Origin: Cronobacter sakazakii
Lineage (GTDB): Bacteria > Pseudomonadota > Gammaproteobacteria > Enterobacterales > Enterobacteriaceae
Direction: 5' to 3'
Length of the DNA stretch: 64,000 nt
Assembly: GCF_000982825.1 (NCBI RefSeq)
Contig: NZ_CP011047.1
Coordinates: 1,860,001-1,924,000 of the forward strand
Below the pieces are notes generated by a model. It had not been told where the DNA came from and searched no databases. It saw only the letters and a list, made by a program, of their open reading frames with translations. The position numbers and the translations under genes are program-made. The stretch's first letter is position 1; every line of letters starts with the position of its first letter. Below, piece after piece: positions 35,133 to 43,566 of the stretch.

Positions 35133-35507
35133 TTACGCCTGCCGCGTCTCCTGCAGATGACGCCAGCGCGGCTCTCCTTCATGAAGTTCAAACACGACGG
35201 TCGACCAGCGCACCGTGCTCTCCTGCGCTATCCGCTGCGTTTCGCGATACCCCACGACCGCGCCATCGGGCCATTCGGCGATCACCGAAAGCGCATCCAC
35301 CTGAATCTCAAGCCCGGGTTTACTGCCGCCCGCGGCGGTAAAGAACGCGTTGAGCGCGTGCATATCGAGCGGCACACCGTTCAGCGGGATCATGGAATAG
35401 TCCGGGCTAAAACGGCCCAGCAGCGCCTGGACATCACCCTCGCCCCGGCCGAGCCAGCGTTCAATTGCCACATGGGCGTCGAGAACTTCTTTAAACCAGC
35501 GATTCAT
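35133..35507 (-). CDS. SnoaL-like / DUF4440-type protein of unknown function
   Basis: 124-residue protein starting MNRWFKEVLDAHVAIERWLGRG, with an NTF2/SnoaL-like pattern: an N-terminal helix, LLGRFSPDYSMIPLNGVPLDMHALNAFFTA, then beta strands (EIQVDALSVIAEW, GAVVGYRETQRI, WSTVVFELHEGEPRWRHLQET). The start at 35507 has an excellent ribosome site (AGAAGGAGAAG). Its ATG overlaps the TGA that closes the full-length frame of the upstream MFS gene (TGATG), so it belongs to that operon and was probably coupled to it. Small cone-fold proteins like this bind or modify small molecules; the substrate is unknown. Confidence 0.8.
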   Translation of the reverse strand: MNRWFKEVLDAHVAIERWLGRGEGDVQALLGRFSPDYSMIPLNGVPLDMHALNAFFTAAGGSKPGLEIQVDALSVIAEWPDGAVVGYRETQRIAQESTVRWSTVVFELHEGEPRWRHLQETRQA

Positions 35508-35638
35508 CACTTCTCCTTCTTTTCGACAAATGACAGCGTGACAGCCTGACGGGGCAGACGCCACGCGAAAATCAGCGGCACCAGCGTCAGCGCCGCCGCG
35601 AGGGTAAACGTCGCCTGCCAGGCGACAAGTGGTGAAAA
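35507..35638 (-). pseudogene. Severed C-terminal part of the MFS transporter gene
   Basis: In-frame continuation of the MFS frame beyond the amber codon at 35639-35641: 43 codons reading FSPLVAWQATFTLAAALTLV, then PLIFAWRLPRQ and a polar end EKKEK, closed by TGA at 35507-35509. It has the character of a last transmembrane helix with its cytoplasmic tail. The overlap of its TGA with the next ATG shows that this was the original gene end. Confidence 0.8.
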
Positions 35639-36886
35639 CTACATCAGCAGCGCATTCAGCGCGAGGCTCACCAGCGTGACGCCAAAGCAGAAGCTGAGCT
35701 GGCGGTTGATATTCCACAGCGCGCTGGCGTCCGGCATATCGGTATTGGCGGTATGCAAAAACGCGCTGCTCTGCGCCGTGCTGCTGCACAGGCTGCCGCC
35801 TGCGCCCATCAGAAAGAACGCCGTGACCAGCAGCGCCCACGGGCTTTGCGCATTGGTTTGCGTCAGCAGCACAATCCCGCCCGCCTGCAACAGGCAGCCG
35901 AGGGAAATTAACGGCCGCGGGCCGAGGCGGTTAAACAGACGGGCGGTCGCGGAAATCGCCATAAACGACGCCACCGACCATGGCACCATCAGCGCGCCGC
36001 TGGCGGCGGGTGAAAGCCCCGCGACGGTTTGTAGCCAGAACATGCCGACCACGTTAACGCCAATAAACATGCCGGGCACGCACTGATAAACCAGCATCGA
36101 AAAACGCATCAGCGGCTCGCCCAGCAGATGCACTCTCAGCAGCGGCGCGGGATGACGACGACAGCGGCGCAGCATCAGCGCCATAAGCACCATGCCCGAC
36201 GTAAGACCTGCCGCGGCAAGCCACGGCGACGCTTTTTCGCTAAGTTCATTCAGCCCGAACAGCACCAGCAGCAGGCCGCCTGCGCCGGTAATGACGCTTA
36301 TCGTATCGAGCGGGCGTTTATCGGGCGCTGGCGCATCGGGCCTGAGCCAGCAGAACGCCATCACAAGCGCCAGCATCGAGAGCGGCAGGCTCGCCAGAAA
36401 AACCCACTGCCAGCCCGCCGTCTGAACGATAACTCCGCCTGCGACCGGCGAAAGCGCCGGTGCCAGCAGGCCCGTCAGCATCACGGCGGAAGAGAGCCCG
36501 GCACGCTCGTGTTTTGCATATAACTGCCAGACCAGCGCCTGCCCGACCGGGATCAACACGCCGCCGCCCGCGCCCTGGATGACGCGCCAGAAGATGAGCG
36601 ACTCCAGTGACATCGCCATACCGCAGGCCGCCGTCGCCACGGTGAACAGCGCCAGCGACAGTAAAAACAGACGCCGCGCGCCGAGGCGCTGCGTGAGCCA
36701 GGCGCTGAGCGGGATCACCACCGTCAGCCCGGCTATGTAGGCGTTGCTAATCCATGAAAGCTGCGTCACTGACGCATGCAGCGCATCGCCAATGGCCGGA
36801 AAGGCCACCGCCGCGATAAACATATTGATGAGATCGAGAAAAAAGCCCAGCAGATAAATCAGGGTAACTCTGTTTCGATAGGTCAT
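35639..36886 (-). CDS. MFS drug-efflux-type transporter (DHA2/EmrB-like), truncated by an amber codon
   Basis: Major facilitator exporter. From the ATG at 36886 (MTYRNRVTLIYLLGFFLDLI; ribosome site GAGGG) the frame runs 415 codons to TAG at 35639-35641. Motif A-like LTQRLGARRLFLLSLALF, motif C-like GLLAPALSPVAGGVI and about 13 hydrophobic segments place it in the 14-helix drug:H+ antiporter branch. The stop removes one further in-frame segment that looks like the last helix, so the reading frame is probably a recent loss-of-function allele or a sequencing error, unless the amber is suppressed. A LysR-type gene is divergent from it, which suggests substrate-induced expression. Substrate unknown. 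Confidence 0.85.
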   Translation of the reverse strand: MTYRNRVTLIYLLGFFLDLINMFIAAVAFPAIGDALHASVTQLSWISNAYIAGLTVVIPLSAWLTQRLGARRLFLLSLALFTVATAACGMAMSLESLIFWRVIQGAGGGVLIPVGQALVWQLYAKHERAGLSSAVMLTGLLAPALSPVAGGVIVQTAGWQWVFLASLPLSMLALVMAFCWLRPDAPAPDKRPLDTISVITGAGGLLLVLFGLNELSEKASPWLAAAGLTSGMVLMALMLRRCRRHPAPLLRVHLLGEPLMRFSMLVYQCVPGMFIGVNVVGMFWLQTVAGLSPAASGALMVPWSVASFMAISATARLFNRLGPRPLISLGCLLQAGGIVLLTQTNAQSPWALLVTAFFLMGAGGSLCSSTAQSSAFLHTANTDMPDASALWNINRQLSFCFGVTLVSLALNALLM

Positions 36887-36960
36887 GGCACGCCCTCTGT
36901 GGAAGAGGGGCACTCTAACCGCTCGCCATGAAAGGAAAAACGGCGTCCGGGTTGATATAC

Positions 36961-36979
36961 TGTCAAACCCTTTTTGACA
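36961..36979. promoter_or_regulatory. Palindrome in the MFS/LysR divergent promoter
   Basis: TGTCAAA (36961-36967), five bases, TTTGACA (36973-36979): perfect 7-bp arms, 16 bases before the LysR start. A TATACT (36956-36961) abuts it and could be a -10 box for the LysR gene. Likely binding site of the LysR regulator (autoregulation), by position. Confidence 0.6.
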
Positions 36980-36994
36980 ATCGACGCAAAGACG

Positions 36995-37897
36995 ATGCTG
37001 AATTTATCGCGGCTGGCCATGTTTGTCGCCGTCGTGGACGCGAAAAGTTTTACCGGTGCCGCAGCGGCGCTCGGGCAGACCAAAGCCGTAGTCAGCTTTA
37101 ATATCCGCCAGCTTGAAAGCGAACTCGGCGTGACACTGCTGCTGCGCTCGACGCGCCGCCTGACGCTGACCGACGCGGGCGAGCGGTTATACCAGCGCAG
37201 CCTGGTATTGCTGAAAGATGCTGATGCGTTGCTGGACGATGTTCAGGCAAGCCATGATGGGTTCAGCGGCGAGCTGCGTGTGACCACCACGCCGGAATAT
37301 GCAACGCACGTGGTCGGCCCGGCGCTCGCCGCCTTCAGCCGCGCGCATCCGGCGCTGCGCATTCGCCATTTTTCGTCGTCGCAGCACGCCGATTTAATCT
37401 CAGAGCGGGTGGATGTCGCTATCCGGCTCGGCACGTTGCAGGATTCCGCCTACCGTGCGGCGCTGATTTCCCGTTTCGATATTTTCCCTGTCGCATCACC
37501 GGCGTGGCTTGAGCGCCACCCGATCTCAACGCCCGGGGCGCTCGGCGACGCGGACTGGCTGGTGCATACCCGGCTGGCGTCGCCACTGCGCTGGGAACTC
37601 ACCGGCCCGCATAACGAGACGCTGTGGTTTGAGATTACGCGCCCGCCCGTGATTGCGGCCGACGGCGCAGGCGCGCTGATGACGTTCGCGCTGGAGGGCT
37701 GCGGCGTGGCGCTGCTGCCCGCGTGGCTGGTTAAAACCGCGCTGGAAGAGGGAAGCCTGGTGCGGCTGCTCCCTGCGTATCGCTTTCCGGCGCAGGGTGT
37801 TTATGCGGTCTATCCCGACGCGCGCCACGTTTCCGGCAAAGTGCGGGGGTTTATCGATTTTCTGCGCGCCCGCGAAGCGCAGGCAACTGGCAAATAG
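36995..37897 (+). CDS. LysR-family transcriptional regulator
   Basis: 300-residue regulator. The N-terminal winged helix (MLNLSRLAMFVAVVDAKSFT, AAAALGQTKAVVSFNIRQLE, LRSTRRLTLTDAGE) is followed by a LysR substrate-binding domain (about 90-295) with RHFSSSQHADLISERVDVAIRLG. The ATG at 36995 fits the family start; an in-frame TTG at 36974 lies inside the palindrome and is not preferred. It is divergent from the MFS/SnoaL operon, the usual layout for a LysR regulator and its target. Confidence 0.9.
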   Translation: MLNLSRLAMFVAVVDAKSFTGAAAALGQTKAVVSFNIRQLESELGVTLLLRSTRRLTLTDAGERLYQRSLVLLKDADALLDDVQASHDGFSGELRVTTTPEYATHVVGPALAAFSRAHPALRIRHFSSSQHADLISERVDVAIRLGTLQDSAYRAALISRFDIFPVASPAWLERHPISTPGALGDADWLVHTRLASPLRWELTGPHNETLWFEITRPPVIAADGAGALMTFALEGCGVALLPAWLVKTALEEGSLVRLLPAYRFPAQGVYAVYPDARHVSGKVRGFIDFLRAREAQATGK

Positions 37898-37899
37898 CG

Positions 37900-38310
37900 T
37901 TACGGTTTGTCTATCATCCGCGTGATGAGTGCTGCGAACAGCGCCCGCTCTTCGGCGTTCAGCTTGCCTAAAAACGCCTCATCCACGGCGTCGCCCTTCG
38001 GAATACTGGCGTGCAAAAGCGCCTCGCCTTCTGGTGTGAGGTAAATAAACCGGCGGCGCTTATCCTCCGGCGCGCTTTCACGGCGCACCAGCCCGCGGCT
38101 CTCCATCCGGCTCAGCATTTCGGCAAGCGTCGCTTTGGTGCTGACGGCGGCCTCGGTCAGCGCCACCTGTTCGATGCCGGGGTTTTCGGCTATCGATCGC
38201 AGCACCGCGTATTGCGGCTTGGTCAGCTCAGGCAGCGCCAGCTGCCACTGCGCCGTATGCTGCTGAAAAAGCTGGCGTAACAGATGAAAGGCTTGTTGTT
38301 TTACGGCCAT
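37900..38310 (-). CDS. hosA: MarR-family regulator HosA
   Basis: 136-residue MarR-type winged-helix repressor, very close to E. coli HosA (QAFHLLRQLFQQHTAQWQLA, LPELTKPQYAVLRSIAENPG, AVSTKATLAEMLSRMESRGLV with the wing DKRRRFIYLT). HosA is known to repress the non-oxidative hydroxyarylic acid decarboxylase operon and to release DNA on binding 4-hydroxybenzoate. That operon is divergent here, 171 bases away, with matching operator sequences between. ATG at 38310 with CGGAGAG ahead. Its stop is two bases from that of the convergent LysR gene. Confidence 0.92.
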   Translation of the reverse strand: MAVKQQAFHLLRQLFQQHTAQWQLALPELTKPQYAVLRSIAENPGIEQVALTEAAVSTKATLAEMLSRMESRGLVRRESAPEDKRRRFIYLTPEGEALLHASIPKGDAVDEAFLGKLNAEERALFAALITRMIDKP

Positions 38311-38395
38311 ACACTCTCCGGGATCAGGATCTTCTCACCATCATAACCGCTGCGATGCGGAAAGCTAACGCGGCGCTTTTTAGCAAAAAGTGTGA

Positions 38396-38408
38396 CTGTA
38401 CACGAACG
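38396..38408. promoter_or_regulatory. Second, partial HosA-type site
   Basis: CTGTACACGAACG repeats the right half of the palindrome at 38450. It lies about 54 bases upstream of that site, in the same divergent promoter region. It may be an accessory site; inference. Confidence 0.4.
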
Positions 38409-38449
38409 ATCTTGCCAGATTCCCCTGCCGGGCGTACTTTTAATTTATA

Positions 38450-38465
38450 TGTTCGTACACGAACA
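38450..38465. promoter_or_regulatory. HosA operator palindrome
   Basis: TGTTCGTACACGAACA, an inverted repeat with arms TGTTCG / CGAACA, 16 bases before the decarboxylase operon start codon. It closely resembles the CGTTCGTATACGAACA motif reported for E. coli HosA (recalled, not looked up). Confidence 0.75.
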
Positions 38466-38481
38466 ATAATTGAGGTAACAC

Positions 38482-39099
38482 ATGAGGCTAATTGTCGGAA
38501 TGACGGGCGCAACCGGCGCGCCGCTTGGGGTCGCGCTGTTGCAGGCGCTGAAAGCGATGCCCGAGGTGGAAACCCATCTGGTGATGTCAAAGTGGGCGAA
38601 AACCACGATTGAACTGGAAACGCCGTTCTCCTGGCAGGATGTCGCGGGGCTGGCGGATGTGGTGCACAGCCCGGCAGATCAGGCCGCGACGATCTCCTCA
38701 GGATCGTTTCGTACCGACGGCATGGTGATTATTCCGTGCAGCATGAAAACCCTGGCGGGCATCCGCGCGGGCTACGCCGACGGGCTGGTGGGCCGCGCCG
38801 CTGATGTGGTGCTGAAAGAGAACCGAAAACTGGTGCTGGTGCCACGCGAAACACCGCTTAGCACCATTCATCTGGAAAACCTGCTGGCGCTCTCGAAGAT
38901 GGGCGTGGCCATCGTGCCGCCCATGCCCGCCTGGTACAACCATCCCGCGACGATCGACGACATCATCAACCATATCGTCGCCCGCGTACTCGATCATTTC
39001 GGGCTCGATGCCCGCAACGCCCGCCGCTGGCAGGGGCTAAATCCTGCGAAAACAGCCGACACCCATTCATCACGAGGAGGAAACACGCATGGCGTTTGA
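38482..39099 (+). CDS. bsdB: UbiX/Pad1-like flavin prenyltransferase, hydroxyarylate decarboxylase subunit B
   Basis: Makes prenylated FMN, the cofactor that the UbiD-like subunit C needs. 205 residues. Family motifs: MRLIVGMTGATGAPLGVALL (FMN loop), SSGSFRTDGMVIIPCSMKTLAGI, LVPRETPLSTIHLENLLAL and PPMPAWYNHP. Homologues are called BsdB, EcdB, KpdB or ShdB in different genera. First gene of the operon and overlaps the next by 11 bases. A GAGG ribosome site precedes the ATG. Confidence 0.93.
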   Translation: MRLIVGMTGATGAPLGVALLQALKAMPEVETHLVMSKWAKTTIELETPFSWQDVAGLADVVHSPADQAATISSGSFRTDGMVIIPCSMKTLAGIRAGYADGLVGRAADVVLKENRKLVLVPRETPLSTIHLENLLALSKMGVAIVPPMPAWYNHPATIDDIINHIVARVLDHFGLDARNARRWQGLNPAKTADTHSSRGGNTHGV

Positions 39100-40519
39100 C
39101 GATCTGCGCAGCTTTTTGCAGGCGCTTGAAGAGCAGGGGCAACTGCTAAGGATCAGCGAAGAGGTGCAGGCGGAGCCGGATATCGCGGCGGCCGCCAACG
39201 CGACCGGACGCATCGGCGAAGGCGCGCCCGCGCTCTGGTTTGACAATATCCGCGGCTTTACTGACGCGCGGGTGGCGATGAACACCATTGGTTCATGGCC
39301 GAACCACGCGATCTCGCTCGGTCTGCCGCCTGCCACACCGGTAAAGCAGCAGATAGAAGAATTTATTCGCCGCTGGGATACCTTCCCGGTCGCGCCGGAA
39401 CGCCGCGATAATCCGCCGTGGGCGGAAAACAGCGTCGACGGTGATGACATTAACCTGTTCGACATTCTGCCGCTGTTTCGCTTAAACGACGGCGATGGCG
39501 GGTTCTACCTCGATAAAGCGTGTGTGGTCTCGCGCGATCCGCTCGATCCCGAACACTTCGGCAAGCAGAACGTCGGTATCTACCGGATGGAAGTGAAAGG
39601 CAAGCGTAAGCTCGGGCTGCAACCGGTGCCGATGCATGATATCGCGCTGCATCTGCATAAGGCCGAAGAGCGTGGCGAGGATTTGCCGGTTGCGATTACG
39701 CTTGGCAACGATCCGATCATCACGCTGATGGGCGCCACGCCGCTGAAATACGATCAGTCTGAGTATGAAATGGCGGGCGCGCTGCGCGAAAGCCCGTACC
39801 CGATCGCCACCGCGCCGCTCACCGGTTTTGACGTGCCGTGGGGGTCGGAGGTGATCCTCGAAGGGGTGATTGAAGGGCGCAAGCGCGAAATAGAAGGGCC
39901 GTTCGGCGAGTTTACCGGTCACTACTCCGGCGGGCGTAACATGACCGTGGTGCGTATCGATAAAGTCTCTTATCGCACCAAACCGATTTTCGAATCGCTC
40001 TATCTCGGCATGCCGTGGACCGAAATCGACTACCTGATTGGCCCGGCGACCTGCGTGCCGCTTTACCAGCAGCTTAAAGCGGAGTTCCCGGAAGTGCAGG
40101 CGGTGAACGCGATGTATACCCACGGGCTGCTCGCGATTATCTCCACCAAAAAACGCTACGGCGGTTTCGCCCGCGCGGTGGGCCTGCGTGCGATGACCAC
40201 GCCGCACGGGCTTGGCTACGTGAAGATGGTGATTATGGTGGATGAGGATGTCGATCCGTTCGATCTGCCGCAGGTGATGTGGGCGCTGTCGTCAAAAGTG
40301 AACCCGGCGGGCGATCTGGTGCAGTTGCCGAATATGTCGGTGCTGGAGCTTGATCCTGGCTCAAGCCCAGCGGGGATTACCGACAAGCTGATTATCGACG
40401 CCACGACGCCGGTTGCGCCGGATAACCGCGGGCATTACAGCCAGCCGGTGAAAGACCTGCCGGAAACCGCGCAGTGGGTAGAGAAGCTGACCGCCATGCT
40501 GGCTAACCGTAAAAAATAA
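39089..40519 (+). CDS. bsdC: UbiD-family 4-hydroxybenzoate (hydroxyarylate) decarboxylase subunit C
   Basis: Prenyl-FMN-dependent reversible decarboxylase that converts 4-hydroxybenzoate or related acids to the phenol. 476 residues. Starts MAFDDLRSFLQALEEQGQLLR after GAGGAGG. UbiD hallmarks: PLFRLNDGDGGFYLDKACVVSRDP, NVGIYRMEVKG, and the catalytic ERE-type acidic triad region EGPFGEFTGHYSGGR. A chromosomal ubiD for ubiquinone synthesis lies elsewhere in enterobacteria (near fre/rfaH); this copy belongs to the catabolic BsdC group because of the adjoining small subunit D and HosA. Confidence 0.93.
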   Translation: MAFDDLRSFLQALEEQGQLLRISEEVQAEPDIAAAANATGRIGEGAPALWFDNIRGFTDARVAMNTIGSWPNHAISLGLPPATPVKQQIEEFIRRWDTFPVAPERRDNPPWAENSVDGDDINLFDILPLFRLNDGDGGFYLDKACVVSRDPLDPEHFGKQNVGIYRMEVKGKRKLGLQPVPMHDIALHLHKAEERGEDLPVAITLGNDPIITLMGATPLKYDQSEYEMAGALRESPYPIATAPLTGFDVPWGSEVILEGVIEGRKREIEGPFGEFTGHYSGGRNMTVVRIDKVSYRTKPIFESLYLGMPWTEIDYLIGPATCVPLYQQLKAEFPEVQAVNAMYTHGLLAIISTKKRYGGFARAVGLRAMTTPHGLGYVKMVIMVDEDVDPFDLPQVMWALSSKVNPAGDLVQLPNMSVLELDPGSSPAGITDKLIIDATTPVAPDNRGHYSQPVKDLPETAQWVEKLTAMLANRKK

Positions 40520-40528
40520 GGAGACGAG

Positions 40529-40765
40529 ATGATTTGTCCACGTTGTGCCGATGAAACCATCGAAATTATGGCGACGTCGCCAGTGAAAGGCGTCTGGACG
40601 GTGTATCAGTGCCAGCATTGTCTGTACACCTGGCGCGACACCGAGCCGCTGCGTCGTACCAGCCGCGAGCATTACCCCGAGGCGTTCCGGATGACGCAGG
40701 CCGATATCGATAACGCGCCGGAGGTACCGACGGTGCCGCCGCTGCTGGCGGATGGTAAGCGTTAA
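40529..40765 (+). CDS. bsdD: Hydroxyarylate decarboxylase small subunit D
   Basis: 78-residue third subunit (YclD/BsdD/EcdD family) of the non-oxidative decarboxylase; its role in the complex is unclear. It starts MICPRCADETIEIMATSPVKGVW and has four cysteines in two pairs (CPRC near residue 3, and QCQHC near 29) that could form a zinc ribbon. Ribosome site AAGGAGACG; 9 bases after subunit C. Small size and position identify it. Confidence 0.92.
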   Translation: MICPRCADETIEIMATSPVKGVWTVYQCQHCLYTWRDTEPLRRTSREHYPEAFRMTQADIDNAPEVPTVPPLLADGKR

Positions 40766-40785
40766 GCTTTCACGATGGAGAGTTG

Positions 40786-40980
40786 AACGGTGGGTGCGAA
40801 GCGTAAAACGGCGGGTGCGAAACTTTAAACGGCGGGTGCGCTACGCTTACCCGCCCTACACGACAAAATGATGGCATTCACGTAGGGTGGGTAAGCGAAG
40901 CGCACCCACCATTCACGCCCCGCCATCACCAACGACATCCACCCCGTAGGGCGGGTAAGCGTAGCGCACCCGCCACCTCA
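40786..40980. repeat. Cluster of REP-like units (BIME) between the decarboxylase operon and mutS
   Basis: At least three copies in alternating orientation: GCGGGTGCGCTACGCTTACC (from about 40832), then GTAGGGTGGGTAAGCGAAGC (from about 40881), then GTAGGGCGGGTAAGCGTAGC (from about 40945), plus degenerate pieces at 40786-40825. Same family as the pairs at 17.1 and 21.4 kb. No gene in this 239-base gap. Confidence 0.85.
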
Positions 40981-41004
40981 GACCACCCACCCACCACATC
41001 AAAC

Positions 41005-43566
41005 TTACACCAGGCTTTTCAGCCGGTAGATCCACTCCAGCGCCTGACGCGGCGACAGCGAATCCGGGTCGAGATTCTCCAGCGCCTCAACCGCCGGGCT
41101 GGTCTCTTCGGCGGCGGCGAGCAGCGACATCTGCGTGCCGTCCACCTGCGTTGCCGCTGCGTTACCGGAAAGGCTCTCCAGCTCGCGCAGCTTCTGGCGC
41201 GCGCGCTTAATCACCTCTTTCGGCACGCCCGCCAGCGCCGCAACCGCCAGACCGTAACTCTTGCTCGCGGCGCCGTCCTGAACGCTGTGCATAAACGCTA
41301 TCGTATCGCCATGCTCAATCGCATCCAGATGCACGTTGGCGACGCCTTCCATCTTCTCCGGCAACTGGGTCAGTTCGAAATAGTGCGTGGCGAACAGCGT
41401 CAGCGCTTTAATACGGTTGGCGAGGCTCTCCGCGCACGCCCACGCGAGCGACAGCCCGTCATAGGTAGATGTGCCGCGGCCAATCTCATCCATCAGCACC
41501 AGACTGTGCTCGGTGGCGTTATGCAGGATATTGGCGGTTTCGGTCATCTCAACCATAAAGGTCGAACGCCCGGAAGCCAGATCGTCGGCGGCGCCCACGC
41601 GGGTAAAAATGCGATCGATCGGGCCGATTTCCGCCTGTTCGGCGGGCACGAAGCTGCCGATATACGCCATCAGCACAATCAGCGCCGTCTGGCGCATATA
41701 AGTGCTCTTACCGCCCATGTTCGGGCCGGTGATAATCAGCATCCGGCGCTGCGGGCTGAGCGACAGCGGGTTGGCGATAAACGGCTCGTTCAGTACGCGC
41801 TCCACCACCGGGTGACGGCCTTCCACCAGGCGAATGCCGGGCTTGTCGGTCAGCGTCGGGCAGTGGTAGTTCAGCGTGTCGGCGCGCTCGGCAAGGTTTG
41901 TCAGCACGTCGAGCTCAGCAAGCGCCGCGGCGCTTTTTTGCAGTTCCGCCAGGTGCGGCAGCAGCAGATCGAACAGCTCGTCATAAAGCTGTTTTTCCAG
42001 CGCCAGCGCTTTGCCTTTGGAGGTCAGAACTTTGTCTTCATACTCTTTGAGCTCAGGGATGATATAGCGCTCGGCGTTTTTCAGCGTCTGGCGGCGTACA
42101 TAGTGAATCGGCACCATATGGCTCTGCCCGCGGCTCACCTGAATAAAGTAGCCGTGCACGGCGTTGAACCCTACCTTGAGCGTGTCGATGCCGAGCTTCT
42201 CGCGCTCGCGGATCTCCAGGCGGTCGAGATAATCGGTCGCGCCGTCGGCCAGCGCCCGCCATTCATCAAGCTCTTCATGGTAGCCAGGCGCAATCACGCC
42301 GCCGTCGCGCACCAGCACCGGCGGCGCTTCAATAATCGCGCGCTCCAGCAAATCTCTCAGCTCAGCGAAATCGCCCATCTGTTCGCGCAGCGTCTGTACA
42401 TACTCAGCGTCAATATCGGCAAGCAGCGTATTGAGCATCGGCAACTGCTGGAAGGCGTGACGCATGCGCGCCAGATCGCGCGGGCGGGCGGTACGCAGCG
42501 CCAGGCGCGCCAGAATACGCTCCAGATCGCCCACCTGGCGCAGCACCGGCTGGATCTCTGTGCTGTATTCCATTAGCGCCGCGATGGCCTGCTGACGGTG
42601 GCGCAACACGCTCGTATCGCGCACCGGCATATGCAGCCAGCGTTTTAACATGCGGCTGCCCATCGGCGTGACGGTGCAGTCGAGTACGGAGGCCAGCGTA
42701 TTTTCCACCCCGCCCGCCAGATTCTGGGTGATCTCCAGATTACGGCGCGTGGCGGCGTCCATAATGATGCCGTCCTGCTGGCGCTCCATGGTGATCGAGC
42801 GGATATGCGGCAGGCTGGTGCGCTGCGTGTCTTTCACGTATTGCAACAGACACCCGGCGGCGCACAGCCCGCGCGGCGCGTTCTCAACCCCAAAGCCCAC
42901 CAGATCGCGCGTGCCGAATTGCAGATTAAGCTGCTGGCGCGCGGTATCGAGTTCAAACTCCCAGAGCGGGCGACGGCGCAGGCCGCGTCGGCCTTCAATC
43001 AGCGACATCTCGGCGAAATCTTCCGCATACAGCAATTCCGCCGGGTTGGTGCGCTGTAATTCCGCCGCCATGGTCTCGCGGTCCTGCGGCTCGCTTACGC
43101 GAAAACGCCCGGAGCTGATATCCAGCGTTGCGTAACCAAAGCCTTTGCTATCCTGCCAGATGGCGGCCAGGAGATTATCCTGACGCTCCTGCAACAGCGC
43201 TTCATCGCTGATGGTGCCGGGCGTGACGATGCGCACCACTTTGCGTTCCACCGGGCCTTTCGATGTGGCCGGGTCGCCAATCTGCTCGCAAATCGCCACC
43301 GACTCGCCAAGGTTAACCAGCTTCGCCAGATAGTTTTCCACGGCGTGGTGCGGCACGCCCGCCATCGGGATCGGCTCGCCCGCCGAAGCGCCGCGTTTGG
43401 TCAGCGAAATATCCAGCAGTTGCGACGCGCGTTTCGCATCGTCATAAAAGAGTTCGTAAAAATCGCCCATGCGATAAAACAGCAGAATGTCAGGGTGCTG
43501 CGCCTTGAGCTTCAGATACTGCTGCATCATGGGCGTGTGGGCGTCGAAGGTTTCGCTTGTGCTCAT
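41005..43566 (-). CDS. mutS: DNA mismatch repair protein MutS
   Basis: Recognises mismatches and starts methyl-directed repair with MutL and MutH. 853 residues, equal to E. coli. Mismatch-contact motif FYRMGDFYELF puts Phe36 and Glu38 in place. Walker A GPNMGGKSTYMRQTAL, Walker B LVLMDEIGRGTSTYDG, and ATHYFELTQL follow. The C-terminal tetramer tail (ALEWIYRLKSLV) is intact. No sign of a mutator lesion. It lies in the variable rpoS-mutS interval, opposite to rpoS. Confidence 0.98.
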   Translation of the reverse strand: MSTSETFDAHTPMMQQYLKLKAQHPDILLFYRMGDFYELFYDDAKRASQLLDISLTKRGASAGEPIPMAGVPHHAVENYLAKLVNLGESVAICEQIGDPATSKGPVERKVVRIVTPGTISDEALLQERQDNLLAAIWQDSKGFGYATLDISSGRFRVSEPQDRETMAAELQRTNPAELLYAEDFAEMSLIEGRRGLRRRPLWEFELDTARQQLNLQFGTRDLVGFGVENAPRGLCAAGCLLQYVKDTQRTSLPHIRSITMERQQDGIIMDAATRRNLEITQNLAGGVENTLASVLDCTVTPMGSRMLKRWLHMPVRDTSVLRHRQQAIAALMEYSTEIQPVLRQVGDLERILARLALRTARPRDLARMRHAFQQLPMLNTLLADIDAEYVQTLREQMGDFAELRDLLERAIIEAPPVLVRDGGVIAPGYHEELDEWRALADGATDYLDRLEIREREKLGIDTLKVGFNAVHGYFIQVSRGQSHMVPIHYVRRQTLKNAERYIIPELKEYEDKVLTSKGKALALEKQLYDELFDLLLPHLAELQKSAAALAELDVLTNLAERADTLNYHCPTLTDKPGIRLVEGRHPVVERVLNEPFIANPLSLSPQRRMLIITGPNMGGKSTYMRQTALIVLMAYIGSFVPAEQAEIGPIDRIFTRVGAADDLASGRSTFMVEMTETANILHNATEHSLVLMDEIGRGTSTYDGLSLAWACAESLANRIKALTLFATHYFELTQLPEKMEGVANVHLDAIEHGDTIAFMHSVQDGAASKSYGLAVAALAGVPKEVIKRARQKLRELESLSGNAAATQVDGTQMSLLAAAEETSPAVEALENLDPDSLSPRQALEWIYRLKSLV

